64,000 nucleotides of DNA from NCBI GenBank assembly GCA_015956445.1, contig WIUZ02000017.1:248001-312000 (forward strand), in the 5' to 3' direction. Positions 11,073 to 22,108 of the stretch are shown piece after piece. The DNA comes from Thelephora terrestris (taxonomy: Eukaryota; Basidiomycota; Agaricomycetes; Thelephorales; Thelephoraceae). Position 1 is the stretch's first letter, and every line of letters begins with the position of its first letter. Position numbers and translations under genes: made by a program. Below the pieces are notes generated by a model. That model made no database searches and was not told the origin of the DNA. It saw nothing but the letters and a program-made list of their open reading frames with translations.

Positions 11073-11780
11073 AGAGACCTTCCGATGTATCCTTCCTTGT
11101 CAATGATTATGGCTCAATGGCCAACCTGAATACTTACGTCTCGTGCCCCTTGGGATCATGGCTTCCGCTTCTTTCCTGCTGTCAACTCCGCGCCGAGTCC
11201 ACTGCGTTTGCCCTAGCGAGTGAATCCTTTTCGTACGTTCCGAGAGCCATAACGGTTCAATTTACTGTGGCATGCGTAACAACGCGCTGCAAATCGATAG
11301 ACTGCGTTTCGAATGGAAAAGTATAGGTTTTCTTCGTTTACACCTAAGCAAAGATGTGGGCTCACCGTCCTCATTGCTTTGTATCATAGCACATTTGCGA
11401 ATCGCTCTTGAAGGGGTCAAATAAGCGCTACGGGATGGAGCGAAGTCGCGAGAACTGAACAATACCCCGAAACACCCCATAGCTATGAGACCGACGTCGA
11501 TGATCTGCCAAACAGTGAGAGTATCCCCAGGGCCCAAGAGGGAACCTGGTCACCAGGTTCACCCTTTGGTCCACGAGACGAATGTTCGGCGCTCGCGCGA
11601 TGAAATCATCGGCGTGATCGATGGACCGAGGGTTCGTCTGTGACTACCCCACACTGCTCGCTCAAACGAGTAGTTCTTGGCCATGGGTGATTCGTTTCCC
11701 CATAAAGCCAGCGATGCTCACTACTTAACCTGCGTCGCGATTTCGCTTCTCCGCTCCACTCGCTCTGACCTCCACTCACC
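11073..11780. other. Intergenic, probable promoter of the MIP gene
   Basis: About 700 bases between QCR9 and the MIP channel, both on the plus strand. Only short incidental open frames on either strand. A near-palindrome GAACCTGGTCACCAGGTTC lies around 11550, which could bind a dimeric factor; this is conjecture. Confidence 0.45.
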
Positions 11781-12997
11781 ATGTCCAATCAGTTCGTTCA
11801 CTTGGGGGATCTTGGCCCCCGCCCCGGTGTTTTGAAAGCGTGGGAGAGAGTCAAGCACCCGCATGGGTGGTGGTTTGCCGAGTGCTGCGCTGAATTCGTA
11901 TGATTTCACCTCTATTTCGGGTCGACCGTAGCCTCATAATCGTGCCCTCAGTTGGGGGTGTTTATCTACACATTCGCAGGAACCGGTCCCACATTTGTTT
12001 TTAACTTGAGCAACTTCACCAAGGTTAACAACATCGGATGTCGGTCACATCTATCTGCCCCATCAGACTCGTTTCTGACATCCTCTGGATACAGCCCTGT
12101 TTGGGATTGGTCTTTCTTATGCCATAGGTCTCGTCCTCGCCATTTCCATCTGTGCCCCCGTCTCGGGGGCCCATCTCAGTCCGGGTATCACCATTGCAGC
12201 TACCATCTTCAAGGGCTTCCCTCCATTGAAGGCGCTCAGATACGTCATTGCTCAAATCTTGGGGGCCTTCGTCGCGTGCCTTGTCGTCTACGCCCAGTAC
12301 TACGAGCAGATCAAGGTCCTCTCCAAAGCCTTGGAGGCTGAAGGTGTACTCGACGTAGTTAACTTCACGCCTCAGGGCATCGCTGGATGTTTTGCGTTGT
12401 ATGCTCCGGTCGGTTCATCGCTTCGATACGTGTTCTTCAACGAGTTCATCTGCGTAAGTCACCTTGCTCACTCATTTTCTCTGAGCCGTTGTTGACTTTC
12501 GAGTCAGACCTTCATCCTTGGCATAGTCATCTGGGCTTGCGTTGACCACACCAATTTTTACGTCCCCACCTCTTTTATCTCTGTGGTTATCGGGCTTGGC
12601 TACGCCACGATCATATGGGGTTTCTCCCCCGTTGGTCTTGCCGCCAACACGGCCCGTGATGTCGGAGGTCGTTTGATGGCTGTTGCCATCTGGGGAACCA
12701 AGGCAAACGGTGGGGCCTACGCAGCAATCGCTGCGCTCACGAACATCCTCACGGCCTGTCTCTCCTTGGTCGTTTACGAAACTATCTTCGCTGACTCTAG
12801 TCGAGGTACGAAAGCAAGAAACCCGTCTCCTGCTCGAAATCTCTAATCACAGGCTTTTACCTTCCACAGTCGTTTCTCCAGATCGCCACCACCACCTCCA
12901 CGCTCAGGCGGCTGAACAGGAATACCGCACCGGGAACCGCCCCGCCGTGACCCACATCCCAGAACCATATGGCTCAAGTGAGAAGATCACCGCCTAA
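11781..12997 (+). CDS. MIP family channel (aquaporin/aquaglyceroporin-like) with altered NPA boxes
   Basis: Five exons: 11781-11897, 11952-12039, 12095-12453, 12508-12805, 12870-12997, giving 329 aa. Six hydrophobic segments in the MIP layout: LGVFIYTFAGTG; GIGLSYAIGLVLAISICA; ALRYVIAQILGAFVACLVVY; FILGIVIWACV; SFISVVIGLGYATIIWG; and AAIAALTNILTACLSLVV. The first half-helix box reads GAHLSPGITIA where NPA is expected, and the second reads AANTARDVGGRL where NPARD is expected; the Arg of the selectivity filter is kept. Related basidiomycete MIPs carry such substitutions as I recall them, so the channel may be functional with changed selectivity. The His-rich C-terminal tail (DRHHHLHAQ) is cytoplasmic by topology. 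Conducted solute not predictable here. Confidence 0.88.
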
Positions 12998-13099
12998 ACC
13001 TTTTTTCACAAATGTCTTCCCGAGAGTTTCTTTCCATATGTAGCCACTAATGCATAAACGATTCCTACTGAGGAATACATGCGACGGACCGATGTGTGT

Positions 13100-13310
13100 G
13101 AGTGTACCTGGAAGCCGTGGAGCTCGCTCTGCCCCGCGCGTAGATATCCCTCCGATAGTTCTCACTGTAAAATCTATGGCGACCGAGACCGAGGTCAGCG
13201 GAAGGCCGCCTTCCGCAACCTTGCGACAAAACACACAATCCAACTCCTAAGTTGGAGGGAAGGATAGCCTCGATATGGACGCCTATTGAGACGAGCCATT
13301 CAAAACACCT
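13100..13310 (+). repeat. Diverged tandem duplication, block A copy 1
   Basis: Shares with 14460-14680 the ordered words CTGGAAGCCG, GAGGT(C/T)AGCGGAAGGC, CCGC..CGACAAAA, ACA.AATTCA-like and AGCCTCG.TATGGA. Identity is patchy with indels. It includes the hairpin at 13198-13216. The copy is old. Confidence 0.6.
13198..13216. repeat. Inverted repeat, 8-bp arms, 3-nt loop
   Basis: GCGGAAGG CCG CCTTCCGC, a perfect 8-bp palindromic arm pair. Its duplicate at 14569-14587 has one arm altered (GCGGAAGGCGGCCCTCCGC). It could be the inner end or hairpin of a small non-autonomous element, but no target duplication was identified. Confidence 0.75.
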
Positions 13311-13964
13311 CTTCTTACAGTCAGGGCACTCGGTTAAAACCGCCTCGAGACAACCCCCATTCCCAATTGTAAAATCCGTTTAGTAGATTCGTAAATAGAC
13401 CTCGCGCGATCTTCACGTGGTCGGACTTCGCATCTTTGAATGAGGCTTGGTTGAGAGGTTCTAACTTTCTTTGCCATGTATCGACAATACCGCCCAGGAC
13501 ATTGTTGCGACCGGTACCAGGTTATTGCGAAAAGGCGAACGGTCAGGAGAGGTATCCCTGGATTCATTCTTCTGAATGCCAGCTTTTACATAACCATACG
13601 CTCGCTACATTCTAGTGGCGAAAATAAATTTTGATCAAATCCTGATCCCAAATCGCTGCCCACGTGCGTGGACATTATTTTCATGGTACATGGCCAGAGG
13701 TCTCAAAGATGACCCACAGTGATCCACTCGAGGATGCGAAATCAAACTGCCAAGCCAGACACTGCGCTGCGCAGGTACAATTGGTGTAAAAAAATCGAGA
13801 GTTGTTGAGAAACTTTGTTTCCCATCGTTGTTGAGAGCTTGCCCGGCAGTGGAAAAACTCACGATGTACCCCGTGAATACGTAAGCTTCCCAAGATCCAT
13901 GGGTAATCCCAAAGTTTTACCGCGATTCACAGGACGGGGAGCACCAGCTTCTTCTTTTCGTTTG

Positions 13965-14345
13965 GTAGCTTTCTGACCGAGTTCGCATAATCTAAGACCA
14001 GATTAACTGAATTTAAGGTACGTACACCTTGAGATCGATTCCCGGACCTTCGAAATATTTGGCTGTGAGGTGGTGGATCAAACGTATACCACCGGGAGAG
14101 GTTCACCGGTGGATTGAATTTGCAAAAATCCCCACCCCCGCATCTACGGTCCTCGTTCCGCGACGCATGAAAAGGTACGAATCGACCGGACCGGGGATGG
14201 GGTCTGGTGGCACTGATGATAGACGCCGGTCCTAACCGTAAGACGAGTCGGCGACCCAAACCATGGTCGACCCGCATTTTCCAATGGGGAAGGGGCGACA
14301 TAACTAACAACGGGGCGCACATGCTTCCGAAGACGCTGTCGAGCA
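13965..14345 (+). repeat. Diverged tandem duplication, block B copy 1
   Basis: Aligns with 15125-15480. Shared exact words include GGATTGAATTTGCA and TGAAAAGGTACGAAT at corresponding places, together with CTGTG..GGTGGATC/GATACCGGATG-type stretches and a GGCGACC...CGCATT(T/C)CC...GGGGAAGGG end. No coding capacity is seen in either copy. Confidence 0.7.
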
Positions 14346-14459
14346 CTCCTGCAGTCGACCTGAGGTGATGTTGTCGCGGGGGACGAACCAGTGTTGGACA
14401 TCCTGGGACGAACGCTTTGTTCCGTGGATGCGACGGTCCGACGCGCGTCGTCCCGGGAC

Positions 14460-14680
14460 CCGGGGTGTCCCTGGAAGCCGCGGAACCAGTCTCACGCGTG
14501 CATTCCTCTAGTAGCCCTCGTGGGTGATCGATCCAAGTTGAATGAGTGAGCAGACCAGCCCGAGGTTAGCGGAAGGCGGCCCTCCGCGACAAAAATACAT
14601 AATTCATGGACTCCATCGCTAGCATGAAGTACAGCCTCGTTATGGAAGCTTATCGAGGTACCCCATTTAAAGGGGAGGTA
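14460..14680 (+). repeat. Diverged tandem duplication, block A copy 2
   Basis: Second copy of the block at 13100-13310, including the imperfect hairpin at 14569-14587. The distance to block B copy 2 is shorter than in the first unit, showing indels since duplication. Confidence 0.6.
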
Positions 14681-15124
14681 TCCTGGGATTTTGTAATCAA
14701 TGTTTTGAACGGCGTTGACACGCCACAAGCTGTCCGCATTCCAATTGCGGCAACAAGTGTTCACCTGCACAGCGCGATCTCTGGTTGAGTCTCCGTTGGA
14801 ATCTGGTCAAATTAGCAACAAAAAAGGAGTCCTCGGGCCGTTACTCCGCCAACGGTTTTATGGACCTAACCAACGGCTGGGAGAACTCGCCCCGGATCCG
14901 AGAGTTTGTGCTGGTGTACCCCTGGATGTGCCATCGGATAGGGTCAAGGTCACTGGGTAATCTAAAAATCTGCGACTGCAGTTCACAGGAAAATACGGAC
15001 CGGAACTCGGCCACCCAAATCAAACCGAGGTCGATATATGGTCGCCGTCAGGCGGAGTCTCCCCCCATGCCCATCGACTTCCCAGGCAAAACTCTTCAGA
15101 TCGGTTTCAGTAGTGTTTCAACCG

Positions 15125-15480
15125 AGCTTTTGCATAATCTACGGGGCAGATCGGGGGGGCTGATTTTCGTTCGAGATTGAATGTAGATCCTTGGACTTTC
15201 AAAATCGTTGGCTGTGTTAGATACCGGATGTACGACTGGGAGGCGCCCGCCGGCGGATTGAATTTGCATAATTCCCAACTCCTCATCCGGCCCTTGTTCC
15301 GTGGGGGTGAAAAGGTACGAATTGCCGAGTTGGTAAACGAGTTTGGGAGTAAATCCCGGACCTGACTGTGGGGCGACCGAGCTATGTTCAACGCGCATTC
15401 CGGGGAAGGGCGTGGTCATTGAAAACAGGGAACCGAACTCAACGACGACTCTAAGTTGTCGGCCATTCCTCGAATCGGTT
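15125..15480 (+). repeat. Diverged tandem duplication, block B copy 2
   Basis: Second copy of 13965-14345 in the same orientation. The two units (about 13.1-14.4 kb and 14.45-15.5 kb) lie head to tail. Confidence 0.7.
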
Positions 15481-17641
15481 TGCTGCCCTGTGAGATGTTG
15501 TCAACGGGAACGAAATGTTAACGTTACTTCTGTGGCAAGATCGAGGTCGCGCTATCGCTCCCATGAGAAGCTGGAGCTGGGAGAAGTGGCGAGCTCTTCA
15601 TAGAAATCACCGGTTTGGGCCGCGGTTCATCTCAGTGCCGTACAATGGGAAAAACCGACGGAACCCCGCGAATATCCCTTCCACTCAAGAGGGTCTCTGC
15701 TGGTCAACGGTCCAAAGGCGAAGAAGGAAACGGATCAGAAGGAAGGTTAGTCCGTGCAGTTCTGGTAGAAGCAAACAACTGTACGGACCCATTCCGAACC
15801 ATTTAATTTGCACGATGATTGGTAAGAGTGCCATTGTCGAACCATACGAAGAGCCAGTATAGAAGACTGCGTATGGTATGTGCTTGATGATCTGAATACG
15901 AAGGCTAACGAAGTGAGAGACGAGGAAAGATCCGGCAACTATAGAGATGAAGATGCGAGCCATCAGCTCAACGTTATTAGACCCTGAACAACTTCGTAGT
16001 CTTCAGGATTCTGGCAGCGATTTCCCTGCTCACAGATGGTTCCAGGCTTCTAGGACTAGGGATAATGGCGGATCAAGAACCAATCAAGCACCATCGGGAT
16101 GGTTTTTCCGCAGCCGGAAGTATTCCCAGGAAAGAACTTCTGCGCGATGGCAGAAAAGACGAGGCTGACAACGCGGAGTCTGAAATAAATGGTGAAGGGG
16201 TTAAACTTGGTCGACGTCGCGGAAACAGGATTGGAAGTGTGACGATATTGTCTGGGAAACTCCTCACGATAGTGATTCAGCGCCGTACAATAAGCCACAT
16301 CGCTGCAGATTCCACGCAGCAACTGGGATTGATGTGCTCAGATGAAGTTTCGGCTTGGGCGGGTCCCGTGTTGTTCTCTGAAGCATCGTATACCGCTTTC
16401 GGTCCGAGGTATCCAGTCAGAAGGACAAAAGGGAGCTTCAGAGAAAGCCGCAGTCCCGCAGAGTTGGCGAGTTTCCCAAGATGGTGCTGACTGACTGAGA
16501 GGGGCACAAGATGTTTGATCGAGAATGTATGGCCGCAAATTTTACACTCAGACTGACCAAGTTCTGTTCCGCGTGCGACAGTAGGAGGTGGCGTCCAGAC
16601 CATGAGATGGAATGGAATTGGATATTTCCCCCTTCATGCATCACCGCCGCCGTTTTGTTGTTGAGACTGACCAGAATAGACCTGGTAAATTTCAATGTTT
16701 CAGTTCGCACGAGTGTCGGCCACGAGATGCGAGGTGAAATTACGCCAAGTGTCTCGTTGCGCAGCCAGAAGCGAGGCCAGGTAGTGCGCTTCACGGTCGG
16801 CATGGTTGCGGGCGACCCATGCGAGCGGAACGCTTATGGCAACAGGTGAGTTAGAGAGCAGGCTGTGGGATTTTTAATTTGAGAACGCCCCGTTGAATAC
16901 GGTGATATCGCGGTGGTGAAGAGACTATAAGCGGAAGATACCGCCCATTCCGGCCACTATATATTGAATGTTTTGAAAACGGTGGGGGTGAGGCGGAGAT
17001 TGAGGCTGGCGGGACTCCTGAGCTGGTGCCATGGTGGCGTATAGCATCCGACAGCCTCCGCCAGTGGCCAATCTGATCGATGATCGGATCCCTCTTCCTT
17101 CCCCGCGGACTCCGGAGCCGAGGATGCAGCCCGGCGACCTCAGCTAGCCTCAGCTCAGGTCAGGAGTGCATGACCAAAGAGAGAAGTGTCATGGAGGAGG
17201 TCAGCAAAGCGGGGCGCCATTCCGGAGGCAGTATGGGTTTTGCCGTTCAATGTTCCTTCCTTAGACCGTCACGACTCTTGCCATGCGGCCTCTACTCCCC
17301 CGCTTTTCGTCCAATCGCCCACTTCGAGCATCCCAGGATACGCTCCGCACCACCGACTACGAAGAGCGACACCTCCTTGCACTCTACCAGACTCTACCCC
17401 AGTGTAGGCGTGGATCAGCAACTCGAGATTGCGGGGAAAAGGTACCGGTCCAAGCACTCAAAACCTGGTCACCTGAAGTGGCACGGTGTATATTTGGATG
17501 GCCGGGTAACAAAGGGTCCTCATTGGCCGATGCATTGAGTCCTATACGTCAAAATATCGTGTTTGCAATGTGTCACTTACATAAAGGGGGTAGAGCTGCT
17601 GGCCATCCCTCCTCCAATCCACCCGCACTCTACCTCCAAAA

Positions 17642-19136
17642 ATGCTGCCCAGAGTCTTTGAGATTGACGAAATCTTCAGACTCATCGCTTCACGCGTCGT
17701 TGATTTCGACGGATCAAGCGCAATTGCACTAGCATGCTGTTGCAAGGCACTTCAAGATCCCGTTCTCCGCTTGTGTTGGGAGGGCAAATCCCTCGACAAC
17801 CTCGCCGCTGTTCTCCCAGCAGGTGTATTAGCACGCTCAGGACACAGTACGTTACCATATTACGTGCGTGGCCCAGCAACACCCTAAACCCCTGACGAGC
17901 TCATCGCTAAATTACCGCGTGCTGTAGACTACCATCCGCTCTCCCACCCAGCAGGAGCGGCACAGATTGCTGCGGTATGCATCCTGGATCAAGCGGATCG
18001 AAGGGCTTTTCACCCGCCGCTTCGAGGCCTTTTTCGACATCCTCCATTCCAGTTCTCCCACCGAAACCCCATTCCCAAACCTACGCACACTAAGTTGGTG
18101 CATCTACCCCTCCTTCCTGCGATTCCTCCCCCTCTTCGTTTCTCCTCTGATTACCACCTTCTCCGTGACCGTCCATAAGGATAAGACCTTTGACCCCAAA
18201 ACCATGGAACGGGACTACCTTTCCGCGGCGATCGCAGCCCTACCCACCTCCCTTCGGGAATTTACCTTGCGCATAAACCCCGCTGGCCTCGGAAATGACG
18301 AACTGAAGGAGGAGGTCCTGCGCGCCGTTCATCGATGTGGCCCCATATTGACCCACCTGGAGATCGACGTGGAGCTGCCCGCAGTTATGATCCAGCACGT
18401 CATGGAGCTTCCGAAGCTTCGTACCTGGAAGGTCCATGGAAATCTGCCCCCTGCCACCCTCACACCATCCTCCGAGGTGGCATCATACCTGCCAGCTCTC
18501 TCCTCTCTCACATTGGCCGCCACAAACGCACGCGATTGGGTCACCTTTCTATCCATTCCCCATCCAAAGTTGACCGCCATTCGCTCAACCCTCACAGAGC
18601 TAAACCTCAGTGACCATCAGGACGTCGACCCGACCCTTATTTCCCAGCTCTGCGTCTTCCAAAACTTGACACATCTGCATGTGGGGGCTTCCTGTCCCGA
18701 CGATCGGTGTGCCTTTTCCTTGACAGATGACGACGTGTCAGACCTCTCATGGGCACTGCCGCGGCTGGAATCACTGATGCTGGGTCATCAGTGCGACAGG
18801 AACACATGCAGGACCACCGTTAGGAGCCTGCTGTTCTTGTCCGCCCGCTGTCCCGGCCTGGTATTCCTCTCGATCCATTTCAATACGGCTCAAATCGCGC
18901 AGGATATTCAATCCTTATTTGAAACGTGGGACTCGAGCGTGAGGAATTTGCGGGAGAGTTCAGCGAGATGTCTGGTCACGACCTTGTCCGTTTCACAAAC
19001 CCCTCTCCCCTTGGCGGGCACAGACGAGTTGGAGGTGGTGAAGAGAGGATTCCTGAACGTGTTCCCTCAGCTTAAGGCGATCTCCAGGAAATATGCAAAA
19101 ACTTGGCGGTGTCTCACGGAAGCGTTGGGAAAATAG
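17642..19136 (+). CDS. F-box/LRR-like protein, agaric type
   Basis: Two exons, 17642-17863 and 17928-19136, giving 476 aa. Intron 17864-17927 uses GTGCGT...CTGTAG, phase 0. The N-terminus is a divergent F-box: IDEIFRLIASRVV...ALACCCKALQDPVLRLCWEG, as in the many Agaricomycete proteins that begin with an F-box-like helix bundle and continue with irregular leucine-rich repeats. The C-terminal part carries repeated 'L..L.L' strands (LPALSSLTLAATNA, LTELNLSDHQDVD, NLTHLHVGASC, LPRLESLMLGHQCD), consistent with an LRR solenoid. Likely a substrate receptor of an SCF ubiquitin ligase; target unknown. It is unrelated in sequence to the F-box gene at 4.6 kb beyond the domain. Confidence 0.8.
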
Positions 19137-19709
19137 GGGACTTTTGCTAGTAGGATAAATTTCAACCACCTGTATCATACACACGAGAGCCTAGAGGGCA
19201 CCGGCTGGCGCTCTCCTTCATCGTCGACGGTAGCATTGTAGGGTTGGGTCAGTAGATGTTTCGATTTCGCAATGTATCTACTATCAACGAACGTGACGCG
19301 GATACTCATAATGATTTTCTTCGACAAAGGATTTGATGAGGAGATCTTGTTGTTCAATGGTCAAGTTCCAGGATTTGGCTGCGGTAGACATCTTATCTCC
19401 ATAGCCGCTCAATCAGTGCGGAACTGCGATTTCATGAGCTCGCCGTTGGCTAGTCCTTTTCAGGATCGTGTACGGGGACCCCCCTTGCCATCATCTGTTT
19501 GCCTGAACGCGAGCAGAGAACTTCGGCATTCCGCCACTTCGCGCCCATGCGAAAGGGCTTCAAGTTCGGCGCTGAGTTATATCGTATCGTGCGAAAATGA
19601 TGATCAAACAGATCACTTCCTGTGACTTCGGCCATGAGCGAAACGCCGTCAAGCTCGCGGTAGGGCGCAATTAATCTAATTGAAGACAATAAACACATCG
19701 TCAACGACC
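19137..19709. other. Intergenic, promoter side of the flavin monooxygenase gene
   Basis: About 570 bases between two plus-strand genes. No recognisable coding pattern. Confidence 0.5.
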
Positions 19710-22108
19710 ATGACGACCCCAAACGACACCCATCTAGTCCCCCTGCTCGACAAGCCCTTGCCAGCAGATCTCGACGTGACCGGGATCGCCCGCGAATGGT
19801 TCTCACGGTTCGCACCCCTCGTCCAATCCGGAGACGCAGCGCCGCAGATCGTAGACCTTCTCGTGGACGATTCGTTCTGGCGCGATGTCCTCGCGATGTC
19901 CTGGGACTTCCGCACCTTCCGCGGCCCTACGAGTATCAAAACGTTTTTGGATCACAGACTCGATGTCGCGAAGTTGTCGAACCTGAAGCTCGAAAAGTCC
20001 TCCCTGGTACAGTTCCCACCGGCGATCGGCTGGATCCAAGGAATCTTTACCTTCGAAGTGGGCGATTACGGGCTCGGGTCTGGCGTTTTTCGCCTGATCC
20101 TCACCCCCGACGGGCGATGGAAAGCCTACACGGTTTACACGAGCTTGACCGGCCTGAAACACTACCCTGAAAAGGCCGGAAAACTCAGAAACCAGCTCCC
20201 GAACCACGGGAAATGGTTGGAACAACGACAGCGTGAGGTGGAGTTTGTTGACGCAGAACCTTACGTCGTCGTCGTGGGCGGTGGGCACTCGGGTTTGATG
20301 ACCGCTGCTCGGCTGAAGCACCTTGACGTCCCTACGTTGGTCCTGGAACGACACGATCGAATCGGCGATGGCTGGCGCGAGCGATACGACGCCCTTTGTT
20401 TGCATGATACCGTCTGTGAGCGAACTTTTGAGTACATTGAGCCCTAAATCGCCGCTGAATCAACTGCGCAGGGCACAACGAGTTTCCATATATCCCATAC
20501 CCTCCATCCTGGCCGGTTTATACGCCAGCTCCCAAGGTGAGTTTTCTCATCGCTGGATACGTGGAAGTTTGACCAACGCCCGTCGCTCAGTTCGCCGATT
20601 GGCTGGAATTCTACGCGCAAGCGCTGGAGCTGAACGTTTGGACCTCGGCTCTCGTGGAAAAGGTAGGGAAGGATGAGAGAGGGCGGTGGATCGTGACCGT
20701 TCGTCGTGGTGGACCGAACGGAACTGTGAGAATTCTCCACCCTACCCACGTTATCGTTGCGGCAGGATATTTTGGAAAACCTCACGTCCCCCACTTTGAA
20801 GGAAAGGTGCGTTTATCGATACGTTTTGGGCTAAGGGCCTATATCATTAACATCCTCCCCGTGGGCCCAGGAAAACTTCAAGGGGGAAGTTTTTCACACA
20901 GCTGAGTTTATCAGCGCGAAGAAAAATGTAGGGAAGAAAGTGGTTATCATCGGCTGCGGAGTTTCTGCCCACGACGTGGCTGCGGACCACGTCGAAAACG
21001 GAGTGGGCGAGGTCGTAAGTTACCTTCCTCCTTGGCCGAGCCGGAGTTGTTCGCCTTTACTAACACGCTTTGAAGACGATGTACCAGCGCCGGCCCACGT
21101 ATGTCATAACCCAGAAGGTTTCTACGCCGCTTTTCACTGGCCGTACGTACTCGTCTCCCCGTGATTCTAGGGAGCACTCACCCTTTCGATAGCCTACCAT
21201 GAGGGCGGACCTCCCGCAGCCATCCCTGACCTCGCAGGCAACTCTCTCCCCCGCCTCGTCATCAGAACCCTACTCCAGGGCCTCACCCGTTACGCTGAGA
21301 ATTTGGACAAGTTCGTAGGTTCCGCATTGCTTCCGAGTGCGGTGTGCTCAGCCATTTCTCAGGGGGCTGCTCGACGGGCTCGCTGCTAAAGGTTTTAGGT
21401 ACGGCCGTGGAGATAATGATGCCGGCTTTTACTGGATGAGTCTTGTCAGGGGTGGAGGATACTACATCGGTATGACACTAAATACCCATGGACACCCACA
21501 ACCTGCTGATTTTATTCCTATTAGACGTCGGTGCGAGCCAGATGATCGTCGACGGAAAGATCAAAATGAAGAGTGATTCTGAATTGGACAGATTCACGGA
21601 GAGCGGCCTCCTGTTCAAAGACGGGTCGCATCTGGAGGCCGACGTGATCGTTCTCGCTACGGGGTGAGCATCCGTTTACTCCGTCTACAGGCGGTTCCAA
21701 TTAACGTCGTGCTCTAGCTATGGCGACGTCCGTGAAAAAGTCTGTGACTTGTTTGAACCTGAGATAGCGGCAAAGATAAAACCGGTGTGGGGATTGGATG
21801 ACGAGTGTGAGATGAATTCGGTCTGGAGGGACTGTGGCGTCGAGAACTTGTGGATTACGCTTGGTACTTTTCTAAATCGTTCCGTTCAAGGTGAGAAATT
21901 GATGCTGACGGATCTCCTGCCAGGGAATATCTCTGTCGCTAGATCGCAATCGATCCCCCTTGCACTTCGTGAGTCCCTGAGAACTCTCCGGCTTGTAAGT
22001 GGGCTGATCCCTTCTTCAGAGATCAAGGCTATCAAAGAGGGGATCTTCAAGGGAGAACGATATTCGAGGGATTGTTCGCCCCCCGAGCCCGTTCGGTCGC
22101 GGATTTAA
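19710..22108 (+). CDS. Flavin-dependent monooxygenase, YUCCA/FMO-like
   Basis: Eleven exons: 19710-20415, 20472-20536, 20591-20806, 20871-21014, 21076-21142, 21193-21310, 21363-21469, 21525-21663, 21718-21863, 21924-21968, 22020-22108, giving 613 aa. An N-terminal NTF2/SnoaL-like region (about 35-170) precedes the FAD fold (VVVVGGGHSGLMTA, about residue 186). Then come the FMO fingerprint FKGEVFHTAEF (FxGxxxHxxxF), the NADPH Rossmann motif VVIIGCGVSAHD (about 354) and the late LATGY motif. The order is typical of fungal class B monooxygenase-like proteins of about 600 aa. The enzyme should use NADPH and O2; the substrate is unknown, and similarity to plant YUCCA proteins does not prove auxin synthesis. 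All phases join without a stop. The distal exons are short. Confidence 0.88.

Larger units (their letters stand above)
12998..17641. other. Gene-poor 4.6-kb region with a diverged tandem duplication
   Basis: No consistent exon series is found. Within 13.1-15.5 kb two blocks recur in the same order (listed separately). Between 15.6 and 16.85 kb the minus strand has several consecutive open stretches with hydrophobic segments and a Cys pair (CKICGHTF), perhaps an unrecognised or decayed gene, but I could not build a coherent model. 16.9-17.6 kb holds nothing I recognise apart from the upstream region of the next F-box gene. Confidence 0.5.
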
